A stretch of DNA of 6,174 nucleotides. Source: Bacillota bacterium. Lineage in GTDB: Bacteria; Bacillota; Clostridia; Lachnospirales; CAG-274. The notes below the pieces were generated by a model, which was not told the origin of the DNA, ran no database searches, and worked only from the letters and a program-made list of their open reading frames with translations. A program made the translations under genes and the position numbers. The stretch lies in NCBI GenBank assembly GCA_017627115.1, contig JAGAHK010000227.1, forward strand, positions 1 through 6,174. The letters are read 5' to 3'. Positions 1 through 6,174 of this stretch are shown one piece after another; within the stretch, counting starts at the first letter, position 1; each line of letters opens with the position of its first letter.

Positions 1-1215
1 ATAATAGCGGGTGGATATGATGCGGAGCAGGTACGTCTTGATCTTGACAGAAGCAGGCTGCTTGAACAGTTTCAAAAACGCAGGTTTTTTATAAACAAAA
101 GTTATGAGCTTAACAACAAAGACGGAAAGATTTTACGCCTTGCGGCCTATTGTCAGCTTTTGCTTGTGAATAATGAAGTTTTTGCGGCAGTCCTTGCAAT
201 AAACCTTTCTACACTCTACGATAAAGCGGCTGTATCTAAACATGACCTTGCTTTTGATACGGTCTCGGGTATGTTCGGCAGAAACTACGGAGAAAGAGTA
301 TGTACCGAATTTTTGCAGTATCATCCGAGCATTTATGCCGCTGTTGTTTCGGTCAATATCCGCAATTTCGATGTTATGAACAGACATTTCGGCAAACGGG
401 TAGGGGATATGATAATATCCTCCTTATCTGCACAGTTGTCGGATGAAGTGGGCAGCAATTGCCTTATCACACGTTCGGGCAGCGGCAGGTTCAGTATGCT
501 TATGGAAGTCGAAAAGGAAGATGTAATAATCAGTTTGTTGAATGCATTGAGCCAAAAGGAACGCTGCATTATCGATAATGAAAAAAAGTTAGGTTATAAG
601 CTTTCGTTCGGCTATTCCATATATCCCGACGATTCAAGAGAGTACAGTGAGCTTGCGCGTATGGCGGAAATGGCACTTGATTATTCCGATATGCACCCGA
701 ATCAGCCGTTTTTCCGTTTCAGTGACGAGATAATGCTTAAAAGCGGCAGCCGTCACGGCTTTAATATTATGGATATTGCAAACGGAATCCCGGGTGCGAT
801 ACTTGTTTATCGTGCGGACGGCAATGAGGAGATACTTTATGCCAATAACGAGACTATCAGACTGTTTGAGTGTAATGATTTTGACGATTTTATGCAGCAT
901 GTAAACGGCAGTTTCAAGGGCTTTGTCTATAAAGAAGACCTTGATCGTGTCGAGTCCACAATATGGAACCAGCTTAATGAAACAAACGAGAACCGCATAG
1001 ATTATGTTGAATACCGCATAGTTACCAAAAACGGTCTTATTCGCGAAGTGGATGATATAGGCAGGCTTATCGACAGCCCGTATTACGGCAGGATATTCTA
1101 TGTCTTTATCCACGATATGACAACAAAAGAAAGCGTACTTCAAAACAGTCTTTCACACACATCTGCGGTGCAGGCAAAGTTTTCGCAAAGCAGCAATAAC
1201 GGAGGTGGCAAATGA
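1..1215 (+). CDS. PAS / degenerate GGDEF / PAS signalling protein (5' end outside window)
   Basis: The frame is open from base 1 with no stop, so 404 residues of a longer protein are visible. Visible residues about 1-75 resemble the end of a PAS domain (DGKILRLAAY, then AINLSTLYDKA). Residues about 80-235 have the layout of a GGDEF domain: DTVSGMFGR stands where DPLTGLxNR is expected, and SFGYSIYPDD followed by ALDYS matches the C-terminal part. The catalytic motif is destroyed: GGDEF reads GSGRF (bases 478-492), the metal-binding DxD region reads VNIRNF, and no RxxD inhibitory site precedes it. Residues about 250-375 form a PAS_3-like domain (ILYANNETIRLFECND to FYVFIHDMTTK). No membrane segment is visible. 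It is therefore probably a non-catalytic sensor or binding protein, not a cyclic-di-GMP synthase. Its stop overlaps the start of the hybrid kinase by four bases, which suggests joint production and perhaps direct interaction. The TTG at 160 is not a credible start because homologous-looking sequence continues upstream. Confidence 0.85.
   Translation: MIAGGYDAEQVRLDLDRSRLLEQFQKRRFFINKSYELNNKDGKILRLAAYCQLLLVNNEVFAAVLAINLSTLYDKAAVSKHDLAFDTVSGMFGRNYGERVCTEFLQYHPSIYAAVVSVNIRNFDVMNRHFGKRVGDMIISSLSAQLSDEVGSNCLITRSGSGRFSMLMEVEKEDVIISLLNALSQKERCIIDNEKKLGYKLSFGYSIYPDDSREYSELARMAEMALDYSDMHPNQPFFRFSDEIMLKSGSRHGFNIMDIANGIPGAILVYRADGNEEILYANNETIRLFECNDFDDFMQHVNGSFKGFVYKEDLDRVESTIWNQLNETNENRIDYVEYRIVTKNGLIREVDDIGRLIDSPYYGRIFYVFIHDMTTKESVLQNSLSHTSAVQAKFSQSSNNGGGK
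1201..1206 (+). promoter_or_regulatory. Ribosome binding site of the hybrid kinase gene
   Basis: GGAGGT lies inside the last codons of the upstream gene, 5 bases before the first ATG at 1212 and 8 before the second ATG at 1215. Either ATG could be used, giving proteins that differ by one methionine. The site overlaps the Gly-Gly-Gly codons that close the upstream protein, so the same bases serve coding and initiation. Confidence 0.8.
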
Positions 1216-4200
1216 TGCAGCCTTTTGATAAAGAATTTTATGACAAACTTCCGATAAGTGTCTGCATATTCAAGGCTATTTTTTCGGAATCGGGCAAAAT
1301 AAAGGATTTTGAAGTGGTGTACGGTAATGCGGCTTACCGCGAGGAATGGCGCAGTGCTTATCCTAATACCGCTTTTACGGGAAAGCACTTTTTGCGTGAT
1401 GGTATCCTTGATGAAAGCTCGATAGAAAAGATCGCAGCCTGCCGTACAGGTGACGGCAAACCGTTTTCTATCTTTCTTCAGGCTACTGAAAGGCATATTC
1501 ATTTTACTCCTTTTCGCATTGATGACAGATATTACGGCTATTTTGTGACAAATATAACCGACTATGAAGAGACCACAAATAAAGAACATTTCTTTAAAAA
1601 CATCAAGGCACTCAACAATAATGCCGTTCTTTTCAGGCTTGAAGAAAATAACAAACATATACCCGTATGGTGTTCGGATGGGTTTGTCAAGATCATGGAT
1701 GGCACATATGATGAGGTTATGGAGCTTTTGCAGCTCGGTCCCATTGCCACCATTCATCCCGATGATGTTCAGCTTGTCGAGGAAGCGCTCGATATAAAAA
1801 ATTTCGGGGTGAGCGGCAGTGCTGTTACGATAAGGAAAAAGACACTCAAAAACCGCTATAAATGGGTAAATATCCATTATTCTTTGGTTGAGGATTTCCA
1901 CGAAAGATACTTATACTGTACATATTTTGATGTTTCTCTTTTGAAAGAACATGAGGCACAGCTTGAAAGTATGTATGAGGGTATTTATAATGATTTTCAC
2001 CGTATGGGCAGGGATATGCTCGGTATTTTCCGCGTGAACCTTACAAGGGACTCCATTGAGGAGATAAACGGTCAGGATCTTTACGACAGCGACTTCCATG
2101 CTTCAAGCTATACCGAGGCTACAAGGCTTCGTGCAGAAAATTACCCTATAGTTGCGGAACAAAAACGCTTTATTGCAACATTTGATATACAAAACCTTAT
2201 AAGAAACTATCTCGACGGCCGTACAATGATATCGGAGGTGCTGTATTCAAAGCGCCGTTCGGGCAGACAGTGTTTTGTAAACTATTATGCAACTATAACC
2301 CGTCATCCTATAAGCGGTGACATAATTGCTTTTATCATTGAGCAGGAGTACAACAGCGAAAAAGTTAACGAAACTATCCTGCAAAAGATACTTGTTCAGC
2401 AGTTTGATATGATATCATACATAGTTGACGGTCAGTATGGTGTTGTTATCGGCGATCCGAAAACCATGACACGCGGAAATGTTTTCCCCGAAGAACGCAA
2501 CGGTTTATATATGGATTATATCAGGAATCAGGTTATCAGCGTTGCTGTCGGCTCCGATGATGAAAAGCGTGACCTGTTGGATGCTCTTTCTCTTGATAGG
2601 ATAGCCGATGAACTTCTTGAAAAACAGCCATATGTTGTGGACATTACCTGTAATATAGATAATGAAACCTATTACAAGCGTTTTGAGTTTTACGCGGTCG
2701 ATTCCGAAGCGCGTTTCTATATTTTGCTCAAATCCGATTTTACCGAGCTGCAAAAAGAGCAGATAAAACGCAACAAGCAGCTTAAAGAAGCACTTGAAGA
2801 AGCTAATCAGGCAAGTGTAGCGAAAACTTCTTTCCTTTCGCGTATGAGCCATGAGATTCGCACGCCGATGAATGCAATAATCGGTCTTGATGCCATAGCC
2901 TTGCAGGAACCCGACCTTACCGGGTCGATGCGCGATCACCTTAACAAGATAGGGATAAGCGCAAAATATCTTCTTTCGCTTATCAATGATATACTCGATA
3001 TGAGCCGTATAGAGAGCGGACGTATGGTACTGAAAAACGAAAAGTTTTCATTCAGGGATTTCCTCGATCAGATAAATACCCTTATTTACAGTCAATGTCA
3101 GGCAAAACAGCTTAATTTTGAGTGTAATGTAAAAGGCAGGATTGACGATTTCTATATCGGCGATGCAATGAAACTTAAACAAGTATTGATAAATATACTC
3201 GGTAATTCCGTCAAGTTTACGGAAAGCCCGGGCAAAGTCAGTTTTGATGTTGAAAGGGTAGTTCAAACGGAGCAGCAGAGCACCCTGCGCTTTAAAATAC
3301 GCGATACGGGTATAGGCATAGATGCCGCATATCTGCCCAAACTGTTTGAACCTTTCAGTCAGGAGGACTCTTCAAATACTAATTCTTACGGCGGCTCGGG
3401 TCTTGGTCTTGCTATATCAAAAAATATAATTGCTCTTATGAGCGGCGATATTTCCGTGACCTCAAAAAAGAACGAGGGTTCCGAATTCATTGTTGATGTT
3501 ATGCTTAAAAACAGTGACGATGCTGCATACAAGCAGCAGGATACCGCCGATGTGCGCCCCGAAGAAATGAGTGTGCTTATAATTGACGATGATCCCGTTG
3601 CGTGCAGGCATGCACAGATAGTTATGGAAGAGGTCGGCATATCGTCTGAATATTGCCTTACGGGTCAGGACGCTGTTGAGCTTGTCAGCACACGCCATGC
3701 AAGACACGAGGATTATGATCTGATACTTGTTGACCTTAAAATGCCTGTTATGGACGGCGTGGAAGTAACGCGCAGGATACGTTCGGTCATAGGCGAAAAA
3801 ACTGCGATAATCATCCTTACCGCCTACAGCTGGTCGGATATTGAAGAAGAAGCGCTTGAAGCGGGTGTTGACAGCTTTATACATAAGCCGCTTTTCAGCG
3901 CAGATATTATAAGAGAGTTTCGCAACGTACTCAACAGCAGACACAGCTCGGACCAAAGCGAGGTACAAAAAGCCGACCTTAACGGTAAAAGAGTGCTTCT
4001 TGCAGAGGATGTCAGCATAAATGCGGAGATAATGAAAAAACTCTGCGGTATGTACGGTATGATATCCGAACACGCAGAAAACGGAAAGATCGCTGTTGAA
4101 ATGTTTGAAAACAGCGCCGAGAACTACTACGATGCTGTGCTTATGGATGTGCGTATGCCCGTTATGGACGGACTTGCGGCAACGGAAGCAATAAGGTCGC

Positions 4201-4373
4201 TTGATAGGAAAGATGCGAAAAGTATTCCTATAATAGCAATGACGGCAAACGCTTTTGATGAGGATGTGCAAAAATCCATACAAGCAGGTATGGATGCACA
4301 CCTTTCAAAACCCGTCGAACCCGAAAAACTCTTTGAAAGCCTTTCGGTTCTTATAGCAAAAAAACAACAGTGA
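1212..4373 (+). CDS. Multi-PAS cytoplasmic hybrid histidine kinase with two receiver domains
   Basis: This 1053-residue protein is a hybrid sensor kinase: it should autophosphorylate a histidine and pass the phosphate to its own receivers. Residues about 12-115 and 128-245 are PAS-like (the second has HPDD and YLYCTYFDVS). Residues about 262-380 and 398-510 are two further weakly PAS-like modules. A short coiled coil (about 511-540) leads into HisKA, with H547 in SHEIRTPMN as the predicted phosphosite (codon 2850-2852). The ATPase domain (about 645-770) has all boxes: N661/N665 in NILGNSVKFT, DTGIGI at 698-703, LFEPFSQ, and GGSGLGL at 727-733. Receiver 1 (about 787-905) has D792-D794, D841, T870 and K892; receiver 2 (about 925-1045) has E932/D933, D979, T1011 and K1033. 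Both therefore look competent. No hydrophobic membrane segment or signal peptide is seen, so it should sense a cytoplasmic cue. It has no HPt or DNA-binding output domain; the final acceptor must be elsewhere. It overlaps the preceding gene by ATGA. The ligand cannot be inferred. Confidence 0.95.
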   Translation: MMQPFDKEFYDKLPISVCIFKAIFSESGKIKDFEVVYGNAAYREEWRSAYPNTAFTGKHFLRDGILDESSIEKIAACRTGDGKPFSIFLQATERHIHFTPFRIDDRYYGYFVTNITDYEETTNKEHFFKNIKALNNNAVLFRLEENNKHIPVWCSDGFVKIMDGTYDEVMELLQLGPIATIHPDDVQLVEEALDIKNFGVSGSAVTIRKKTLKNRYKWVNIHYSLVEDFHERYLYCTYFDVSLLKEHEAQLESMYEGIYNDFHRMGRDMLGIFRVNLTRDSIEEINGQDLYDSDFHASSYTEATRLRAENYPIVAEQKRFIATFDIQNLIRNYLDGRTMISEVLYSKRRSGRQCFVNYYATITRHPISGDIIAFIIEQEYNSEKVNETILQKILVQQFDMISYIVDGQYGVVIGDPKTMTRGNVFPEERNGLYMDYIRNQVISVAVGSDDEKRDLLDALSLDRIADELLEKQPYVVDITCNIDNETYYKRFEFYAVDSEARFYILLKSDFTELQKEQIKRNKQLKEALEEANQASVAKTSFLSRMSHEIRTPMNAIIGLDAIALQEPDLTGSMRDHLNKIGISAKYLLSLINDILDMSRIESGRMVLKNEKFSFRDFLDQINTLIYSQCQAKQLNFECNVKGRIDDFYIGDAMKLKQVLINILGNSVKFTESPGKVSFDVERVVQTEQQSTLRFKIRDTGIGIDAAYLPKLFEPFSQEDSSNTNSYGGSGLGLAISKNIIALMSGDISVTSKKNEGSEFIVDVMLKNSDDAAYKQQDTADVRPEEMSVLIIDDDPVACRHAQIVMEEVGISSEYCLTGQDAVELVSTRHARHEDYDLILVDLKMPVMDGVEVTRRIRSVIGEKTAIIILTAYSWSDIEEEALEAGVDSFIHKPLFSADIIREFRNVLNSRHSSDQSEVQKADLNGKRVLLAEDVSINAEIMKKLCGMYGMISEHAENGKIAVEMFENSAENYYDAVLMDVRMPVMDGLAATEAIRSLDRKDAKSIPIIAMTANAFDEDVQKSIQAGMDAHLSKPVEPEKLFESLSVLIAKKQQ

Positions 4374-4386
4374 TCAGCGATAAAAC

Positions 4387-4422
4387 AAAGAGACCGATGC
4401 GTTGTGAGCATCGGTCTCTTTT
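4387..4422. terminator. Intrinsic terminator, probably bidirectional
   Basis: A perfect 14-bp inverted repeat (arms 4387-4400 and 4408-4421, core AGAGACCGATGC) encloses a 7-base loop. On the plus strand it ends in TTTT (4419-4422), only 13 bases after the hybrid kinase stop. On the minus strand the stem is followed by TTTGTTTTAT, so it can also end transcription of the convergent PurF-like gene, whose stop is about 50 bases away. The plus-strand T-run is short and partly within the stem. Confidence 0.88.
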
Positions 4423-4431
4423 CTATTACGC

Positions 4432-4463
4432 GGGTGATGTTCCGAAAGGAACTCACTCTTTTT
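4432..4463 (+). terminator. Second plus-strand hairpin terminator with GAAA loop
   Basis: The sequence GTTCC-GAAA-GGAAC (4439-4452) is a hairpin with a GNRA-type tetraloop. It extends outwards through GTGA/TCAC (4434-4437 and 4453-4456, one bulged T at 4438) and a further G-T and G-C pair, and is followed by TTTTT at 4459-4463. It sits 10 bases beyond the first terminator and would catch readthrough from the kinase operon. No T-run follows on the minus strand, so it is probably one-directional. Confidence 0.65.
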
Positions 4464-4471
4464 ATGTGCTA

Positions 4472-5932
4472 TTATTTATTATCCGAAATATCCTTGCCGT
4501 CCCAGCAGTATGTACACAGGTTTTCAACGGGTATGCCCACGGATTCGAGCATATCGTCAAGACGGTTGTATCTTAATGATGTAAAGTGAAGTTCTTTTCT
4601 GATGCACTCTATCATTTCTGCGTATTTCTCGGAGTCGGGATCTACATATTGCTGTAATATTTCCTCCGTAACTTCCGTAGTGCCCTCAAGTTTGGCTATA
4701 ACACGTCGGGTTATAAGGTCCATTTCGGAGGATGAACGCGAGAAGTTAAGGAACTTGCAGCCGTAAATAAGGGGAGGGCAGGCAGGTCTTATATGAACTT
4801 CCTTTGCGCCGCTTGCGTATAAAAACTCGGTAGTTTCACGCAGCTGCGTGCCTCTTACTATGGAGTCATCAATAAGCAGCAGGCTCTTGTCTTTGATAAG
4901 GTCGTCAACGGCAATAAGCTTCATTTTTGCTATCATATTACGCTTACTCTGTATAGTCGGCATAAATGAGCGCGACCATGTGGGAGTATACTTGATAAAC
5001 GGCCTTGAAAACGGTATACCGGACTCATTTGAATATCCAACGGCGTGTGCCGTACCCGAGTCGGGTATGCCCGCAACGACATCCGGCTTTACATTATCCC
5101 TTTTTGCAAGACAGGCGCCGCATTTATAGCGCATATATTCAACATTTACACCCTCATATGAGCTTGACGGATAACCGTAGTATACCCACAGGAAAGTACA
5201 TATCTTCATTTTGTCGCCGGGCATTACAAGCGTTTTAACACCTTCTTGCGAAACTATATCTATTTCACCGGGACCGAGTGATTTGTATGTACTGTAACCG
5301 AGTTTCTGGAATGCGAAATCCTCGAACGAGATACAGTATTCTTCGTAATCTTCGTGAACGGGGTTCTCCTCGTCCTGCGTTATCCTTCGACCTATAACAA
5401 CGGGTGTTCTGCCGTATTTATCCCTTGCCGCGTATATGCCTTTCGGTGTCATCAGAAGCAGCGAAAGAGAACCGTCGACAACGTCAAGCGCATATTTAAT
5501 ACCCTCGATAAGGTTCTGCTTCTGATTGATTATCGCTGCCACAAGTTCGGTGGAATTAATGTCGCCGCCGCTCATTTCAAGAAAATGAGTATTGCCGTTG
5601 TTAAAGAGTGTGTTCAGTATTTCTTCCTTATTATTTATTTTGCTTACGGTCGTTATTGCATATGTACCGTGATGTGAACGTATGATAAGAGGCTGGGGCT
5701 CATAGTCCGATATACAGCCTATACCCATAAAACCGTCCATATTTTGCATATCTTTGTCAAATTTGGTCCTGAAAGGTGAGTTTTCAATATTGTGTATTGA
5801 ACGGTCAAAATCCTTTCCGTCATAAAAAACAAGTCCCGCACGTCTTGTGCCTAAATGTGAATGGTAGTCAGTACCGAAAAATAATTCAAAATTACAACTT
5901 TTTTTGCCAACCGCGCCAAAAAAACCGCCCAT
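4472..5932 (-). CDS. PurF-like amidophosphoribosyltransferase with degenerate glutaminase domain
   Basis: The 486-residue protein is homologous along its length to PurF, which makes phosphoribosylamine from PRPP and glutamine in the first step of purine synthesis. The transferase half is clear: GIPDSGTAHAVGY (289-300) and the PRPP loop IDDSIVRGT (354-362). C245, C392, C473 and C476 fall where the Bacillus subtilis enzyme has its four iron-sulfur ligands (Cys236, 382, 437, 440), so a [4Fe-4S] cluster is likely. The N-terminal half keeps structural motifs (DGSLSLLL at 153-160, GPGEI at 220-224) but not the active site: it begins MGGFFG where MCGxxG is expected, GHVRYST reads GCISDYE (72-78), HNGN reads TVSK (95-98) and the aspartate of SDSE is Ser127. 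Glutamine hydrolysis is therefore not expected. It could use free ammonia, receive ammonia from a partner, or do something else with PRPP. The start is well supported by an AGGAGG site and nearby promoter. Length and intact frame argue against a pseudogene. It has its own promoter and no purine neighbours in view. Confidence 0.9.
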   Translation of the reverse strand: MGGFFGAVGKKSCNFELFFGTDYHSHLGTRRAGLVFYDGKDFDRSIHNIENSPFRTKFDKDMQNMDGFMGIGCISDYEPQPLIIRSHHGTYAITTVSKINNKEEILNTLFNNGNTHFLEMSGGDINSTELVAAIINQKQNLIEGIKYALDVVDGSLSLLLMTPKGIYAARDKYGRTPVVIGRRITQDEENPVHEDYEEYCISFEDFAFQKLGYSTYKSLGPGEIDIVSQEGVKTLVMPGDKMKICTFLWVYYGYPSSSYEGVNVEYMRYKCGACLAKRDNVKPDVVAGIPDSGTAHAVGYSNESGIPFSRPFIKYTPTWSRSFMPTIQSKRNMIAKMKLIAVDDLIKDKSLLLIDDSIVRGTQLRETTEFLYASGAKEVHIRPACPPLIYGCKFLNFSRSSSEMDLITRRVIAKLEGTTEVTEEILQQYVDPDSEKYAEMIECIRKELHFTSLRYNRLDDMLESVGIPVENLCTYCWDGKDISDNK

Positions 5933-5940
5933 TTATTGCT

Positions 5941-5946
5941 CCTCCT
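5941..5946 (-). promoter_or_regulatory. Ribosome binding site fixing the start of the PurF-like gene
   Basis: Read on the minus strand, AGGAGG stands 8 bases before the ATG at 5932. This near-ideal site fixes the N-terminus as MGGFFG. It makes a missed upstream start carrying a cysteine nucleophile very unlikely, which matters for the claim that the glutaminase is inactive. Confidence 0.9.
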
Positions 5947-5970
5947 GATTGAAAAAATTTTTCTGTTATC

Positions 5971-5999
5971 ATTATAACGCAAAATCGGACAAATGTAAA
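5971..5999 (-). promoter_or_regulatory. SigA-type promoter of the PurF-like gene
   Basis: On the minus strand TTTACA (5994-5999, 5 of 6 consensus) and TATAAT (5971-5976, perfect) are separated by exactly 17 bases. Transcription should begin near 5964, leaving a leader of roughly 30 bases that contains the ribosome binding site. That is too short for a purine riboswitch or a leader attenuator. A-tracts on the minus strand just upstream of the -35 box (6003-6017) could act as an UP-like element. Confidence 0.8.
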
Positions 6000-6002
6000 A
6001 CA

Positions 6003-6077
6003 TTTTTGTGTTTTTTTGTCAAATTTTTTATAAAAAACGGAATTAAGCGGTTTTTGTATAGTTTTAAGAAGTTTTTT
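6003..6077. other. Phased T-tracts between divergent promoters
   Basis: Runs of four to seven T on the plus strand occur at 6003-6007, 6011-6017, 6024-6029, 6051-6055, 6062-6065 and 6072-6077, several of them 9 to 12 bases apart. A perfect palindrome, TTTTTTA/TAAAAAA, occupies 6024-6037. Such spacing is typical of intrinsically bent DNA. It lies between the two outward-facing promoters and may influence both. It could also simply reflect AT-rich intergenic composition. Confidence 0.45.
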
Positions 6078-6087
6078 GAAATAATAC

Positions 6088-6116
6088 TTGTCAGGCAACT
6101 CTATGAAGTGTATAAT
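6088..6116 (+). promoter_or_regulatory. SigA-type promoter reading out of the right edge
   Basis: TTGTCA (6088-6093, 5 of 6 consensus) and TATAAT (6111-6116, perfect) have 17 bases between them. The predicted start of transcription is about 6123, leading to a gene that begins at or beyond the right edge. The promoter is divergent from that of the PurF-like gene. Confidence 0.75.
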
Positions 6117-6143
6117 TAATGTACAAGCAACAGGTCGAAAGTG

Positions 6144-6174
6144 GTGAAGTTATATTTATTTGACAAAGGGGATA
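6144..6174 (+). CDS. Possible start of a gene running off the window
   Basis: About 20 bases after the predicted transcription start, a GTG (6144, or 6141) opens a frame with no stop to the window end, reading (M)KLYLFDKGD. A weak AGGT lies 8 bases upstream of 6144. Ten codons are too few to prove a gene or name a product. The alternative is that the real start lies just past the edge, with AAAGGGG (6165-6171) as its ribosome binding site. Confidence 0.28.
   Translation, partial: MKLYLFDKGD

Noticed and set aside
160..162. TTG as the start of the first gene
   Set aside because: The same frame is open back to base 1 with PAS-like residues and no good ribosome binding site precedes the TTG, so the gene starts before the window.
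634..1143. Open frame of 169 codons on the minus strand inside the first gene
   Set aside because: It lies wholly antisense to a recognisable GGDEF/PAS coding frame and its translation shows no domain motif.
1140..1901. Open frame of 253 codons on the minus strand across the start of the hybrid kinase
   Set aside because: Antisense to the kinase's PAS domains, with a Cys/Phe/Ile-rich translation typical of a codon-bias shadow.
3462..4301. Open frame of 279 codons on the minus strand opposite the receiver domains
   Set aside because: Both receivers are read clearly on the plus strand; the antisense product is rich in His, Tyr, Cys and Phe and has no family resemblance.
4472..5932. The PurF-like gene as a decaying pseudogene
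   Set aside because: The frame is intact at full family length with a good promoter, ribosome binding site and terminator, and the transferase motifs and cluster cysteines are preserved; only the glutaminase site is selectively lost.
5933..5964. Purine riboswitch or attenuator upstream of the PurF-like gene
   Set aside because: The predicted leader is only about 30 bases and shows no paired structure of the needed size.
5892..6098. Open frame of 68 codons overlapping the PurF-like start on the minus strand
   Set aside because: It spans the predicted promoter and leader in another frame, and its Lys/Phe-rich content reflects A/T tracts.
6160..6165. Perfect TTGACA near the right edge as a -35 box
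   Set aside because: A matching -10 box would lie beyond the window, so it cannot be assessed; it also falls inside the possible new coding frame.

Overview
The window looks like chromosomal DNA from an anaerobic Firmicute of the class Clostridia, probably a Ruminococcus-like member of the Oscillospiraceae. This rests on moderately AT-rich coding DNA, strong AGGAGG-type ribosome binding sites, consensus SigA-type promoters, a large soluble PAS-rich hybrid kinase and a PurF-like protein of the Bacillus iron-sulfur type. The assignment is an impression from sequence style; no search was run.

Layout. (1) Bases 1-1215, plus strand: the 3' part of a signalling gene whose start lies before the window. 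It encodes the tail of a PAS-like domain, a GGDEF-fold domain that has lost its catalytic motif, and a second PAS domain. (2) Bases 1212-4373, plus strand: a 1053-residue cytoplasmic hybrid histidine kinase (PAS-like modules, HisKA, HATPase, two receiver domains). It overlaps the previous stop codon by four bases, so the two are very probably one translationally coupled operon. (3) Bases 4374-4471: a convergent intergenic gap with two hairpin terminators, the first apparently usable from both strands. (4) Bases 4472-5932, minus strand: a 486-residue PurF homologue (amidophosphoribosyltransferase family) whose phosphoribosyltransferase half is recognisable but whose glutaminase half lacks the N-terminal cysteine nucleophile and the glutamine-binding residues. 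(5) Bases 5933-6174: a divergent intergenic region with a near-consensus promoter for the PurF-like gene, a near-consensus promoter reading rightwards out of the window, and phased T-tracts between them. A new gene may begin at about 6144.

How the genes relate. The first two genes form a plausible sensory unit: a non-catalytic GGDEF/PAS protein made next to a multi-PAS phosphorelay kinase with no DNA-binding output and no HPt domain in view. The PurF-like gene is transcribed separately and convergently, and nothing in the sequence links it functionally to the kinase. The most unusual element is the PurF-like protein with a wholly degenerated glutaminase site; I believe this is a recurring subfamily and not a fresh mutation, but that is from memory. 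I see no mobile element, CRISPR array, tRNA, rRNA or riboswitch.
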